Source: Nanobdellota archaeon (GTDB taxonomy: Archaea; Nanobdellota; Nanobdellia; Pacearchaeales; GW2011-AR1). Taken from it: a DNA stretch of 64,000 bases. The stretch covers positions 62,001 to 126,000 of the forward strand of contig JAJZAH010000003.1 of assembly GCA_021799535.1 (NCBI GenBank), given 5' to 3'. Each line of letters starts with the position of its first letter. Positions within the stretch are counted from its first letter, which is position 1. The notes beneath the pieces are model-generated. The model was given only the letters and a program-made list of their open reading frames with translations. It searched no databases and was not told the origin of the DNA. This document shows, piece after piece, positions 17,383 to 25,553 of this stretch. The position numbers and the translations under genes were made by a program.

Positions 17383-17964
17383 CTATAATCTTCTCCAGTT
17401 TAATATCGAAGAAATCCCCAAGACTAAAAGCCCACCCACAAGGAACCAAAGCCACAAAGGACTTGATTGCACAATTCCGACCGATCCACCGGCTGCTTTC
17501 GGCGCTGCGGTAAGGGCAAAATTCGTTGCCACTCCAGGTGTTCCTTGAATATAATTTTGGGTCTCATTGGCACTCAGTCTCTGATAGACCCAAAGCGCAA
17601 AAGTCCCGGCTGCCAGAGTAATAACTGCCGGGAAGAGGGATTTCACCTTATCTTTTGCCATGTTCTGAGGGGATATTATTATGGACTTATTTGTCAGCTC
17701 ATACATAACTATTTTTTTGCCTTTTTTGCTCCAAAAGAAATTTTTCCTCTTTTGCACAAACCCACTATAAAGAAGTTTCTTCATATTATATTCTATAGTG
17801 TTCATGGCTATTCCGAGTGAATCCGATAGATCTTTCTCACTTGCCTCCTTATTCTCTGCAAGGTGCTCGATAATTTTTTTGCAAGTTCTATTCCCAAGAA
17901 CATCAGAAAGGCTCTTTAGTCTTTCATCATCCATCGAGACAAGTACAAATTTCTCGTCTGCCAT
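17383..17964 (-). CDS. Winged-helix protein with two C-terminal TM helices
   Basis: 193 residues. Residues about 10-90 form an ArsR-like winged helix (LGNRTCKKIIEHLAENKEAS...SLGIAMNTIEYNMKKLL). TM1 is around 115-132 (FPAVITLAAGTFALWVY), then a roughly 35-residue exterior segment and TM2 (LWLWFLVGGLLVLGISSIL). This is the reverse layout of the regulator at 6265. It may be a membrane-tethered regulator of itself and the SIMPL gene. TATA ATTTATAAAT lies upstream. Confidence 0.75.
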   Translation of the reverse strand: MADEKFVLVSMDDERLKSLSDVLGNRTCKKIIEHLAENKEASEKDLSDSLGIAMNTIEYNMKKLLYSGFVQKRKNFFWSKKGKKIVMYELTNKSIIISPQNMAKDKVKSLFPAVITLAAGTFALWVYQRLSANETQNYIQGTPGVATNFALTAAPKAAGGSVGIVQSSPLWLWFLVGGLLVLGISSILNWRRL

Positions 17965-17983
17965 AACAGAGATAAGTTTTTGA

Positions 17984-18137
17984 AATTTATAAATAATTTG
18001 AAGAATTCAAACGGAATTGAAGTGATAAATCCTGATTTCGATTATTAAAGGAGAGGGAGTCGCCGCGCCCCGAAGAGAAGCATCTAACTACTAAGAAATA
18101 TTCATCATCCTCTTTTTATACAGAATCATATTCTCCC
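17984..18137. other. Intergenic stretch without a recognised gene
   Basis: Apart from the minus-strand TATA (ATTTATAAAT, about 17985) of the HTH gene, there is only a short GC-rich patch, GAGTCGCCGCGCCCCG, that stands out from the AT-rich surroundings. I see no gene. Confidence 0.4.
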
Positions 18138-18320
18138 TTAAAATACCCCCAGCGGTTTACCAGATTCATCAACCCATTCTTTCAGTTTTAACTCAGCATG
18201 CAGTAATTCTGAAACAGCCACATTTTGAGGGTTGCCCCAATCCATTTTGGACTCACCTCTTACAAGGCGATCTTTGTCAAGTGGAAACGACGCCTCAATA
18301 AATCTATCTTCAATTCTTAT
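18138..18320 (-). pseudogene. In-frame 60-codon open segment directly after the hisS stop
   Basis: After the hisS TAA the same frame stays open for 60 codons: IRIEDRFIEASFPLDKDRL..., then MDWGNPQNVAVSEL, ending ESGKPLGVF-TAA. There is no ATG until 18245, which has an AGGTGA-like Shine-Dalgarno 7 nt upstream and would give a 35-residue peptide. The protein-like composition suggests either a small gene with a non-ATG start (ATA or ATT) or the tail of a decayed gene. Family not recognised. Confidence 0.35.
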
Positions 18321-19472
18321 TTATAATTTATCTTTCTCCGGCTTTTCAATTGTTAAGGTTATTTCTTTTCCAGTAAGCATATTCTTCAGTTTTATCTTAT
18401 TTGTTTCCACTTCTTCCTTTCCGACAAAAATCACTTTCTTTATCCCATAAGAGTTCGCGTACTCGAGAGCTTTTGAGGGCTTCCCAAAATAAACACTTGC
18501 ATTCTTTCCAAGTTTTCTCAGATCCATAGAAAGCTTTATCGCTTTTTTGTCTTCATTCAGCGAGACCACTAAAATCTTGTCTATATCTATTATTGTATTT
18601 GACACTGCCATCATCCTCTCTATCGAAAATGAAATTCCAGCAGATTCAACTTCTCCAACAAGATAAGATCCTCCGCCGCAAATGGTCTCCTTTATGTCGG
18701 ATTTAATCTCATAAACATTCCCTGTATAATAAGATAGTCCCCTTGCAAGAGTGGGCGAGAAAACAACCCTCACCCCATAAAGTGAGGCGTATTTTTTTAG
18801 CTCATCTATTTCGGAGTATGAAGGATACTTCTTGAAAAATTCCTCAGGGTTCTTTACTATACAAATAAGCTTTTCAGCCTTTATTTTTTTCAGATTTTCA
18901 AAAACTTCTTTTTCAGGAAGTTTGTCAAGCTTATCCAATTCCCTCATTGCTTCCTCTTTATTTTTTATCCCGTTCTCTTCCATTATTTCATTTAAGAGTT
19001 TTCTATTATTCACAAAAATCGTATAGTTTATCTTGAGCGCGTTCATTATTTCGGCGAACGCAGCAAGCAATTCTGCCTGATCCTTCACTGTCGCACCAAT
19101 AGTGTCTATATCACACTGGGTGAACTGTCTGAGCCTGTTTCCTGTCACCGGTTCATCCCTGAATACGGGACCTATCTGGAACCTCTTAAAAGGGAGCTTT
19201 TGATTTTTCGCGACCCTCTTTAGCTGGAAGGTGAATTCATATCTTAATGCAAGATCCCTTTTCCCTTTATCCTTAAGTTTAAAGATATCTGAAACGGCTT
19301 CATCCTTCTTGTTGTCCCCTTTTACAAATTCCTCATATTCTATTATAGGGGTCTCTGCCTCCTGGAAGTTATATTTTTCAAAAGTCTGCCTTGCTACTTC
19401 ACGTATAAACGCCGCCTTCTCTGCATCCTTTCCGATTTTATCTTTGAATCCTTTTACAGGTTCTGTCGTCAT
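18321..19472 (-). CDS. hisS: Histidyl-tRNA synthetase
   Basis: 383 residues from the ATG at 19472, which overlaps the phosphatase stop as ATGA. Class II motifs: motif 2 (FQIGPVFRDEPVTGNRLRQF), the HisRS motif RGLSYYTGNVYEI, and motif 3 (AGISFSIERM). A short anticodon-binding domain follows (IDKILVVSL... to the end). Charges tRNA-His. Notably, the tRNA-His gene lies about 520 bp upstream on the same strand, so enzyme and substrate may share a transcript. Confidence 0.95.
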   Translation of the reverse strand: MTTEPVKGFKDKIGKDAEKAAFIREVARQTFEKYNFQEAETPIIEYEEFVKGDNKKDEAVSDIFKLKDKGKRDLALRYEFTFQLKRVAKNQKLPFKRFQIGPVFRDEPVTGNRLRQFTQCDIDTIGATVKDQAELLAAFAEIMNALKINYTIFVNNRKLLNEIMEENGIKNKEEAMRELDKLDKLPEKEVFENLKKIKAEKLICIVKNPEEFFKKYPSYSEIDELKKYASLYGVRVVFSPTLARGLSYYTGNVYEIKSDIKETICGGGSYLVGEVESAGISFSIERMMAVSNTIIDIDKILVVSLNEDKKAIKLSMDLRKLGKNASVYFGKPSKALEYANSYGIKKVIFVGKEEVETNKIKLKNMLTGKEITLTIEKPEKDKL

Positions 19473-19900
19473 TTCTTGCCCCCCAGCTGTTTGCTTAACC
19501 ATTCAACCCTCTCCATTATCCTCCTTAAGATATTTTCTATATCCCTCTCATTGCCTCCGTAATCATCTTTTATTTTCCATACGATTACATCATTCCTAAA
19601 CTTTCCGTAATTAAATATCTTTTTCGGGCTTGGAAGATCGTTTGTAATCAAAACTAGAAGGTCATTCCAATTGAGAAGATCCGTTGTAACTGGCTTCGGT
19701 CTGCCTTTAATCTCAACACCGAGCTTCCTCGCAACCTTGACCTCAGTCTTATCGAGAGGATATTCGCCTGGAAAGATTCCCGCGCTTTTCACAAGAATAT
19801 TTTTATTCCTGTTAATCTTTTTAAAGTAAGCTTCCGCAAACTTGCTCCTGAACCGGTTGTGCCTGCATACGAAAAGAATGTTGAATTTTTTGGTTTTCAT
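19469..19900 (-). CDS. Low-molecular-weight protein-tyrosine-phosphatase family protein
   Basis: 143 residues. The N-terminal P-loop is VCRHNRFRSKFAEAYF, matching C-x5-R-S of LMW-PTP and arsenate reductase (CRHNRFRS). The usual C-terminal DP pair is not evident, so activity may differ. A Shine-Dalgarno (AGGAGTGG) precedes the ATG. It overlaps hisS by ATGA, an odd but tight coupling. Confidence 0.82.
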   Translation of the reverse strand: MKTKKFNILFVCRHNRFRSKFAEAYFKKINRNKNILVKSAGIFPGEYPLDKTEVKVARKLGVEIKGRPKPVTTDLLNWNDLLVLITNDLPSPKKIFNYGKFRNDVIVWKIKDDYGGNERDIENILRRIMERVEWLSKQLGGKK

Positions 19901-19910
19901 TTTACCACTC

Positions 19911-19988
19911 CTATTTTGTTCTTGGTATAAGCGGGAAGAGCTTGCCCTTTTTTGGAACTGTCGGACCTTCCGCCAGCGTTTCTTTCAT
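19911..19988 (-). CDS. Possible 25-residue peptide between tRNA-His and the phosphatase
   Basis: The frame from ATG 19988 reads MKETLAEGPTVPKKGKLFPL and ends at a TAG within the next gene's Shine-Dalgarno region. The ATG lies one base after the tRNA discriminator base. If the tRNA and hisS share a transcript this could be a translated spacer. Evidence is only the frame and position. Confidence 0.25.
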   Translation of the reverse strand: MKETLAEGPTVPKKGKLFPLIPRTK

Positions 19989-19989
19989 A

Positions 19990-20115
19990 AGCGGGAGGAG
20001 GGAATCGAACCCTCGTTTTACGGATTTCGCGAGCCCGCTCGGAATTGCAAAGAGATTGCCCTTCGTAAACGTCGCTCACCACAACCGCACGTTCTGCCAC
20101 TGAACTACAGCCGCC
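19990..20115 (-). tRNA. tRNA-His(GTG) with about 54-nt intron; irregular acceptor stem
   Basis: The D-arm (GTTC/GAAC), anticodon stem (TGCGG/CCGTA), loop TTGTGG and T-arm (GAGGG TTCGATT CCCTC) are clear, giving anticodon GTG. An intron of about 54 nt fits the canonical site after position 37. A 5' G sits at -1, as in His tRNAs. The acceptor halves GCGGCTG and CTCCCGC pair at only five of seven positions (C5-C68 and U6-U67 mismatch), and base 73 is T where archaeal tRNA-His usually has C. TATA ATTATAAAGC lies upstream. Confidence 0.75.
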
Positions 20116-20174
20116 ATCACAATTTAATCCACGAAAAAATGCTTTATAATATTTTTTAAAAGAGATAAAGTTGG

Positions 20175-20197
20175 CACTAGAGTAATCCGTTCTAGTG
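20175..20197. repeat. Inverted repeat upstream of the PadR gene
   Basis: CACTAGA and TCTAGTG are perfect 7-bp arms around a 9-nt loop, flanked by GTTG...CAAC as an outer pair. It lies between the tRNA-His promoter and the PadR gene and could be an operator or an RNA hairpin. No gene is seen in the rest of 20116-20280. Confidence 0.35.
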
Positions 20198-20280
20198 ATG
20201 GGGACAACTCCGCGTATTTACCATACTTTTCACCAGATTGAGAACTTTTTAAGGCTTTTGCTAACAAAAGATCCACAAGG

Positions 20281-20314
20281 TTTAAATACTATATCGGATA
20301 TCAGATATCGGATA
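20281..20314 (+). promoter_or_regulatory. Promoter with repeated ATATCGGATA operator before padR
   Basis: TTTAAATA (20282-20289) is the TATA box. Directly downstream, over the expected transcription start, ATATCGGATA occurs twice separated by four bases (20293-20302 and 20307-20316). PadR proteins commonly repress their own promoter, so this is a likely autoregulatory operator. Confidence 0.5.
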
Positions 20315-20324
20315 AACGATAAAG

Positions 20325-20759
20325 ATGGAAAAAGACAGCATAAAAGACTGGAGCAGCTCGGCAAGATCTCATTGGAGGACGTCTTTTGGCAAAAAAGGGT
20401 GGCTAAGACCAATGGTTTTAGGAATCATCGAAAGAGAACCGATGAATGGTGTAGAACTCATAAATCGGATAAGTGAGATGAGCCATGGGTGGTGGAAACC
20501 TTCACCAGGATCGCTTTATCCTTTGCTCCAAGCGCTTTGCGAAGAGAAAATCCTTAAGAAAAGGGGTAATGGAAAATACGAGCTGACTGATAAATACAAA
20601 AAAGAGTTTGGGTCTAACGATGAGACTGAGAATATTCTCATAAATATTGAAAGTGAAATAACTTACCTTGAAGAGCTTTCACAGAGCGATAAAAAAGGAT
20701 TCGAAAGATACAAGAAAAAGATATCTGAACTTAAAGAGAAACTTTCTGGACTGAAATAA
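20325..20759 (+). CDS. PadR-family transcriptional regulator
   Basis: 144 residues. The winged helix has the PadR hallmarks: LRPMVLGIIEREPMNGVELI, WWKPSPGSLYPLLQALCEEKIL and GNGKYELTDKY. A C-terminal helical coiled-coil region (ITYLEELSQSDKKGFERYKK) is for dimerisation. It is followed after one base by an ABC exporter ATPase and permease, the classic arrangement for PadR control of a drug-type exporter. Confidence 0.92.
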   Translation: MEKDSIKDWSSSARSHWRTSFGKKGWLRPMVLGIIEREPMNGVELINRISEMSHGWWKPSPGSLYPLLQALCEEKILKKRGNGKYELTDKYKKEFGSNDETENILINIESEITYLEELSQSDKKGFERYKKKISELKEKLSGLK

Positions 20760-20760
20760 A

Positions 20761-21573
20761 ATGACACTTGAAAAAGAGAGAAATATAATAAAAGTAAAGA
20801 AACTCGTGAAAAAGTTCGGAGATTTCACGGCAGTCGACGGGGTATCTTTTGAAGTCAAAAAAGGGGAGATGTTCGCATTTCTTGGCCCAAACGGCGCAGG
20901 CAAGTCTACGACGATAAAGATGCTCACAACACTTCTTAACCCAACTTCCGGAGAGATAAGCATCGATGGGGTCAATCCCAGAAAGAACAAAAATAAAGCA
21001 AGGAAGACTTTTGGGATAGTCTTCCAGGATCCAAGCCTTGACGATGATCTGACTGCTTATGAAAATCTTGAATTTCACGCGGTTTTTTATGGGGTTCCTG
21101 AAAAAGAGAGAAAAGATAGGATTGAAAAGATGCTTAAATTTGTTGAATTGTGGGAAAGAAAAGATTCCCTCGTCAAAACTTTTTCTGGTGGGATGAAAAG
21201 AAGATTAGAAATCGCAAGAGGCCTCATACACCACCCAAAGATATTATTTCTTGATGAACCTACTGTCGGACTTGATCCTCAGACAAGGAATCACTTGTGG
21301 AAGTTCATAAAAGAGATGAATCGGGAAGAGAAGATGACGGTATTCCTGACAACGCATTATATGGAAGAGGCAGAGGATGTCGCTGATAGAATCGCCATAA
21401 TGGACCACGGAAAAATAATAGAAAGAGGAACAGCTGGGGAAATCAAAAAGAAAACAAAGTCAAAAAATCTGGAAGACGCCTTTTTGAAACTGACGGGACA
21501 TGCTATAAGAGATGAGAGTGCCTCAAGTCTTGATCATTTAAGGAGCCGTGCGAGAGCGTGGGGGAGAAGATGA
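20761..21573 (+). CDS. ABC exporter ATPase, DrrA-like
   Basis: 270 residues. Walker A GPNGAGKST, Q-loop VFQDPSLDDDLTAYENL, signature FSGGMKRRLEIARGL, Walker B ILFLDEPTVGLDP and H-loop FLTTHYMEEAE match the daunorubicin-resistance/ABC-2 ATPase group. The C-terminal tail ends ...SLDHLRSRARAWGRR. Starts one base after the padR stop and overlaps the permease by ATGA. Confidence 0.94.
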   Translation: MTLEKERNIIKVKKLVKKFGDFTAVDGVSFEVKKGEMFAFLGPNGAGKSTTIKMLTTLLNPTSGEISIDGVNPRKNKNKARKTFGIVFQDPSLDDDLTAYENLEFHAVFYGVPEKERKDRIEKMLKFVELWERKDSLVKTFSGGMKRRLEIARGLIHHPKILFLDEPTVGLDPQTRNHLWKFIKEMNREEKMTVFLTTHYMEEAEDVADRIAIMDHGKIIERGTAGEIKKKTKSKNLEDAFLKLTGHAIRDESASSLDHLRSRARAWGRR

Positions 21574-22316
21574 ACAGTCCTGTTTATACAATGTGGCTCA
21601 GGCAGGTTAAGAAATACCTGCGTTCAAAGTCAAGAATCATAGGATCCCTCGGTCAACCAATACTTTTTTTGGTGGCATTGGGATTCGGACTTGGTACACT
21701 TTATAAGTTAGCAAACGGCGGAAACTTCATGGACTTTCTTGCTCCTGGAATAATAGCAATGAGCATACTTTTCACTTCCATGTTCACCGGAATTGAGGTC
21801 ATATGGGACAGGCAATTCGGATTTTTAAAAGAGACATTAGTCGCGCCAGTAACCAGATTCAAAATAATGTTCGGAAGGACTTTGGGAGGCGCGACAACAG
21901 GAATTTTCCAGGGGATACTTGTTTTAATAATCGCGACAATAATCGGATTCAGACCTGAACTTGCATTGATACCCGTCGCTCTTGTATTTATGGTATTAAT
22001 CGGACTTTTTTTTACATCACTAGGGACCGCAATAGCATCAAAACTCGAAGATATGCAAGGATTTAATTTAATAATGAATTTCCTTGTGATGCCTTTGTTT
22101 TTCCTTTCAGGAGCGCTTTTCCCGCTCCAGGATGCGCCGGGGTTCCTTAAGGTAATTTCATACTTTGACCCCCTAACTTATGGTGTAGATGGTCTCAGGG
22201 CGACGCTTGCAGGAGCCAGCCAATTCGGGATAGGGATTGATCTAGCAGTCTGTACAGTACTCACGTTGATAGTGCTGTTCATAGGTGCTAAGATGTTTTC
22301 GGATGTACAGATTTAA
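21570..22316 (+). CDS. ABC-2 type permease, DrrB-like
   Basis: 248 residues from the ATG at 21570 (ATGA overlap); the tracked start is 12 nt earlier. Six TMs with the ABC-2 signature region EVIWDRQFGFLKETLVAPVTR and a late FLVMPLFFLSGALFPL segment. Works with the adjacent ATPase to export a hydrophobic compound or a lipid-linked molecule. The stop overlaps the convergent gene by 4 bp. Confidence 0.92.
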   Translation: MNSPVYTMWLRQVKKYLRSKSRIIGSLGQPILFLVALGFGLGTLYKLANGGNFMDFLAPGIIAMSILFTSMFTGIEVIWDRQFGFLKETLVAPVTRFKIMFGRTLGGATTGIFQGILVLIIATIIGFRPELALIPVALVFMVLIGLFFTSLGTAIASKLEDMQGFNLIMNFLVMPLFFLSGALFPLQDAPGFLKVISYFDPLTYGVDGLRATLAGASQFGIGIDLAVCTVLTLIVLFIGAKMFSDVQI

Positions 22317-23488
22317 GAGAACTTTTTCCTGGCTTTGGCCCCTTTTCGTACAAGTTCTTCCGCTTCCTCTTTGGAAAGATAGATTAAGTGGGACGTATCC
22401 CCATGAACAAAAGCATTTTCCTTATCTGCTATCATATCTAAAAGAGATGGTCCAACAGGAGGTATGTGACCATGTGATAAAAGTCCGGGATAATACGTGT
22501 TGAAAAACTCCTTTTCCAGTTCAGAATCAATATGACTTTTACCCGGATGCATGGTTAGAAGAAAAGAAAGGCCCGCAGTTACTATCCCGATTGCAGCTGC
22601 GCTAGATATCTTCTTAATTGGAGAGATAGGAACAGAGACGACATTATACTCCTTGGAGCCTTTTCCCGTATTAACGATGACAATATTAGAATCATCTTTT
22701 ATTCCACGCTCTTTTATTAATCTCTTGTTCACAATATAAAAAGCAGTCGAGCTTGATGGTTCTGTCTTGACATCATAGTGTTTGGACTCTCTCACTGCTT
22801 TGCGTTCCTCAGCAGGGGTCAGTTCATGGACTATATGACCTGAATTGATAGCTTCAAAAATTTCCTTTTTGAAATCTCCATATACATAAGGGGTGACAAG
22901 CTTGTCTGCAATGCTTTTTGAGGGCATCTTCCTAAAGAACAAATTTCCATCTTCTTCGTAAAGGCTATTTGTAAATACTCCGTTCGCGCCTTTTGGAACA
23001 AATCCTACAAGCTTTGTCGCCAAGCCTTTTTCTTTAATCTTTCTGTATATAGAAATGAAATTTTTACCGGATCCTATAGGTACAGAAACATAATCGGGAT
23101 TAGACTTAAGTATCTTCTCTGACTCCTCTCCGTAAGCTTTTGGAATAAAGTCAGTAACGTCAACAACTTTTCCATAATTCATCCCTGATTGCTTACCAAA
23201 CTTGGCAATATACTCTTCCCTTTCTCCTGCATCCCTTAGAATCCTACCATTTTCCATGGTAATTGCTCCTTGGGAACGCCTGCAAGATTCATTAATCAGA
23301 TTAATTAAATTGAGTTTCCTGCCGGATCTTTTTATGGCGTCTTTTAATTCCATAAGAAGATTTCCGGAACTTATCACTGCGATAGTATCTGCATTTTTGC
23401 TTAAAGCATAGCTAATATATTCATCGATCCCTGCTCTTTTATGGGTTGTGCCAAAGCGTTTGTTAAAATCATAAATTTTGACATCCAT
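22313..23488 (-). CDS. Membrane-anchored PLP fold-type II (threonine-synthase-like) protein
   Basis: 391 residues. Residues 1-50 resemble the substrate/PLP region of threonine synthase (GTTHKRAGIDEYISYA with Lys17 in the Schiff-base position, then AVISSGNLLMEL). VPIGSGKNFISIYRKIKEKG (about 140) matches the phosphate-binding glycine loop region, and VKTEPSSSTAFYI the late conserved segment. The usual N-terminal domain before the lysine is missing. A single TM (about 295-313) and a roughly 78-residue tail follow, which is very unusual for this fold. Catalysis is uncertain. TATA GATTTATAAAC gives a leaderless start. Confidence 0.65.
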   Translation of the reverse strand: MDVKIYDFNKRFGTTHKRAGIDEYISYALSKNADTIAVISSGNLLMELKDAIKRSGRKLNLINLINESCRRSQGAITMENGRILRDAGEREEYIAKFGKQSGMNYGKVVDVTDFIPKAYGEESEKILKSNPDYVSVPIGSGKNFISIYRKIKEKGLATKLVGFVPKGANGVFTNSLYEEDGNLFFRKMPSKSIADKLVTPYVYGDFKKEIFEAINSGHIVHELTPAEERKAVRESKHYDVKTEPSSSTAFYIVNKRLIKERGIKDDSNIVIVNTGKGSKEYNVVSVPISPIKKISSAAAIGIVTAGLSFLLTMHPGKSHIDSELEKEFFNTYYPGLLSHGHIPPVGPSLLDMIADKENAFVHGDTSHLIYLSKEEAEELVRKGAKARKKFS

Positions 23489-23545
23489 AAAATCAGACAG
23501 ACAAAGCAGTTTATAAATCTTATTATTGTTGTCCTTGTTTAGTAA

Positions 23546-24115
23546 CTAATTAATTTTCACAAAATTCTCAATTACTTCATGATTATAAACCTCAGGATGG
23601 AATAAGACCCCATAAATCCCTTTCGACCTGTGCTTTATCGCTTGTATACCTTTGTTGGATTTGGCATAAACTTCAAAATTTTTTCCGACCTTTCTAACTC
23701 CAAGTTGATGAAGAGAATAAACTTTGTGTTTCCCCTTACTTATACCCAAAAAATCTTTTTCGAAATTCACGGAATTAGCGCCTATCTCTACTTTATCTTT
23801 TACTTTTTTACCGTCCCCTTCAATCTTCCCTCCGAATTCATGCACAATAATCTCCATACCAGCGCATATCCCAAGAACGGGTTTTTCACAATCTTTCAGC
23901 CATGAAAATTTATCCATGTGATTGAAGTAATCGAAATCCATAAGAGATGTGCCGGATAATAGCACCTTGTCTGCCTTTTCTAGATCAGTTTTGGCTACTT
24001 CTATATAATTTTTCACAGAACATTTTTCCCCTAATGAAGAAACAACCTTCTCAATCGGTTTAACGAACTCAAGGTCGTGGAGTTTCTCTTTGCAAAGTGA
24101 AATTATAAGAATCAT
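23546..24115 (-). CDS. Class I glutamine amidotransferase-like protein
   Basis: 189 residues from the ATG at 24115 (ATGA overlap with xth); the tracked start at 24259 lies inside xth. The nucleophile elbow is LGICAGMEI; the histidine/glutamate pair is in GVLFHPEVYNH; HQLGV matches the GuaA-type oxyanion region. Resembles the amidotransferase subunit of archaeal GMP synthetase but is stand-alone with no synthetase domain nearby, so the acceptor is unknown. Confidence 0.82.
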   Translation of the reverse strand: MILIISLCKEKLHDLEFVKPIEKVVSSLGEKCSVKNYIEVAKTDLEKADKVLLSGTSLMDFDYFNHMDKFSWLKDCEKPVLGICAGMEIIVHEFGGKIEGDGKKVKDKVEIGANSVNFEKDFLGISKGKHKVYSLHQLGVRKVGKNFEVYAKSNKGIQAIKHRSKGIYGVLFHPEVYNHEVIENFVKIN

Positions 24116-24861
24116 TTTATCTCCAATCCAACAGGACAATGATCTGAACCCATCACCTTGTTCAGAATGAAGGAACTCTTCACCTTTTTTATGAAATTTC
24201 TCGATACAAGGAAATAATCTATCCTCCAGCCAATGTTCTTTAAACGCATATTTCTCCAAGGCTGCCAGTAAGTGTACCGGCCAGGGGATCTGTCAAACTC
24301 GCGAAATGCGTCGACAAAGCCGTTGTCAAAGTATTTTTGGATCCCATCTATTTCATACTGCATATAACCAGCTGTTTTATTGTAATTCAGCTTGGGGTTT
24401 GCCAGGTCTATATCTTTGTGTGCAACATTAAAATCACCACAAAGCACCACAGGTTTTTTCCTTTCAAGGGATTTGATGAACATTAAAAAGTTTTTGTCCC
24501 ATTTTTTCCTTATGCTAAGCCTGGGCAAGCCTCTGCCTGAATTCGGGACGTAAACATTTACTAGATAGAATAGCTCAAACTCTATTACAAGAACCCTCCC
24601 TTCATCATCTAAAAAGCCTGTTTTCCGGGCCATAGATAAAGGCTCCAACTTCGAGAAAATTGCCGTTCCAGAATAACCTTTTTTCCTCGCTGGATTCCAG
24701 TATTTGTAAGGGTAATCATCCATCCCTATATCAATCTGATCTGGACTTGCTCTCGCTTCCTGGATGCATATTATGTCTGGATTTTCAGATCTTATAAAAT
24801 CAAGAAATCCTTTTTTCACAATTGCTCTTATACCATTGACATTCCATGAAATAATTCTCAT
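24112..24861 (-). CDS. xth: Exodeoxyribonuclease III / AP endonuclease
   Basis: 249 residues, full family length. Motifs: ISWNVNGIRA, IICIQEARA (catalytic Glu), GDFNVAHKDIDLANP, RIDYFLVSR and GSDHCPVGLEI (catalytic His). Repairs abasic sites in base-excision repair. Middle gene of a three-gene unit with ATGA overlaps on both sides. Confidence 0.95.
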   Translation of the reverse strand: MRIISWNVNGIRAIVKKGFLDFIRSENPDIICIQEARASPDQIDIGMDDYPYKYWNPARKKGYSGTAIFSKLEPLSMARKTGFLDDEGRVLVIEFELFYLVNVYVPNSGRGLPRLSIRKKWDKNFLMFIKSLERKKPVVLCGDFNVAHKDIDLANPKLNYNKTAGYMQYEIDGIQKYFDNGFVDAFREFDRSPGRYTYWQPWRNMRLKNIGWRIDYFLVSRNFIKKVKSSFILNKVMGSDHCPVGLEIK

Positions 24862-25529
24862 TTTAGTTTGATCTCACCGCGAAAAGCATTCTCACCTTCC
24901 TTGATTATCTTTCCCCCACAAAATTTCAGGCTTCTTGAATACAGCGGGCAATTGATGACAAAAGTCTCAAATTCCCCGCCTTCCCCTGCAGGATGAATTT
25001 TATATTTTTTATTCAAAACATCCATTTCAGCAATGAATTTTTTGTCTATTTTCCTGAAAATCCACTTATTATCCAAAGGATAGGCAAAAACTCCCGTCAG
25101 GATCACTTCAAATTTGTTATCAAGAAGCTCAGCTAAGTACGCATTCCCATCTTTTTGCCAAAGGGGGTTGAAACATTCCAGCCCGGCTTCGTCACAAATT
25201 TTCTGAACTCTTGAAGCCTGGTAGACTGAACCTATCGCCCCTGTCACAATACCTCCTATTTTATACTTCTCCTTCGCAGATTTTATCGCAGTCTCAAGGT
25301 CTTTTAATTCATCTTCTTTCCTTCCTTCGGTCTCCCGGATAACTAAAGGTAAACCCATAACTTTGGCCTGGAATTTTGTTTTTCTTATTGAAGGTGTATG
25401 AAACATGAAACTTTCTTTATTTTTTGAATAAACTGAAATGAGGCATGAAAGCTCATAACCCATGGTTTTGGCAACGTAAGCTGAATAAACAGAATCTTTT
25501 CCGCCAGAAAAAAGGACTCCCAGTCTCAT
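24858..25529 (-). CDS. PP-loop ATPase, diphthine-ammonia ligase (Dph6) family
   Basis: 223 residues. The PP-loop is LFSGGKDSVYSAY; TGAIGSVYQASRVQKICDE and HPAGEGGEFETFVINCPL are typical of the Dph6/MJ0570 family, which makes the last step of diphthamide on elongation factor 2. First gene of the PP-loop/xth/GATase unit. Function is from family membership. Confidence 0.88.
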   Translation of the reverse strand: MRLGVLFSGGKDSVYSAYVAKTMGYELSCLISVYSKNKESFMFHTPSIRKTKFQAKVMGLPLVIRETEGRKEDELKDLETAIKSAKEKYKIGGIVTGAIGSVYQASRVQKICDEAGLECFNPLWQKDGNAYLAELLDNKFEVILTGVFAYPLDNKWIFRKIDKKFIAEMDVLNKKYKIHPAGEGGEFETFVINCPLYSRSLKFCGGKIIKEGENAFRGEIKLK

Positions 25530-25553
25530 GAATAATCAAAAACATGAAGGTTT

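Noticed and set aside
18030-18110. Possible box C/D sRNA near the GC-rich patch
   Set aside because: A GTGATAA and a CTGA can be found but the C/D spacing and second boxes do not fit.
19897-20100. 67-residue minus ORF across the tRNA-His region
   Set aside because: It reads through the tRNA and its intron; no protein family and explained by the tRNA.
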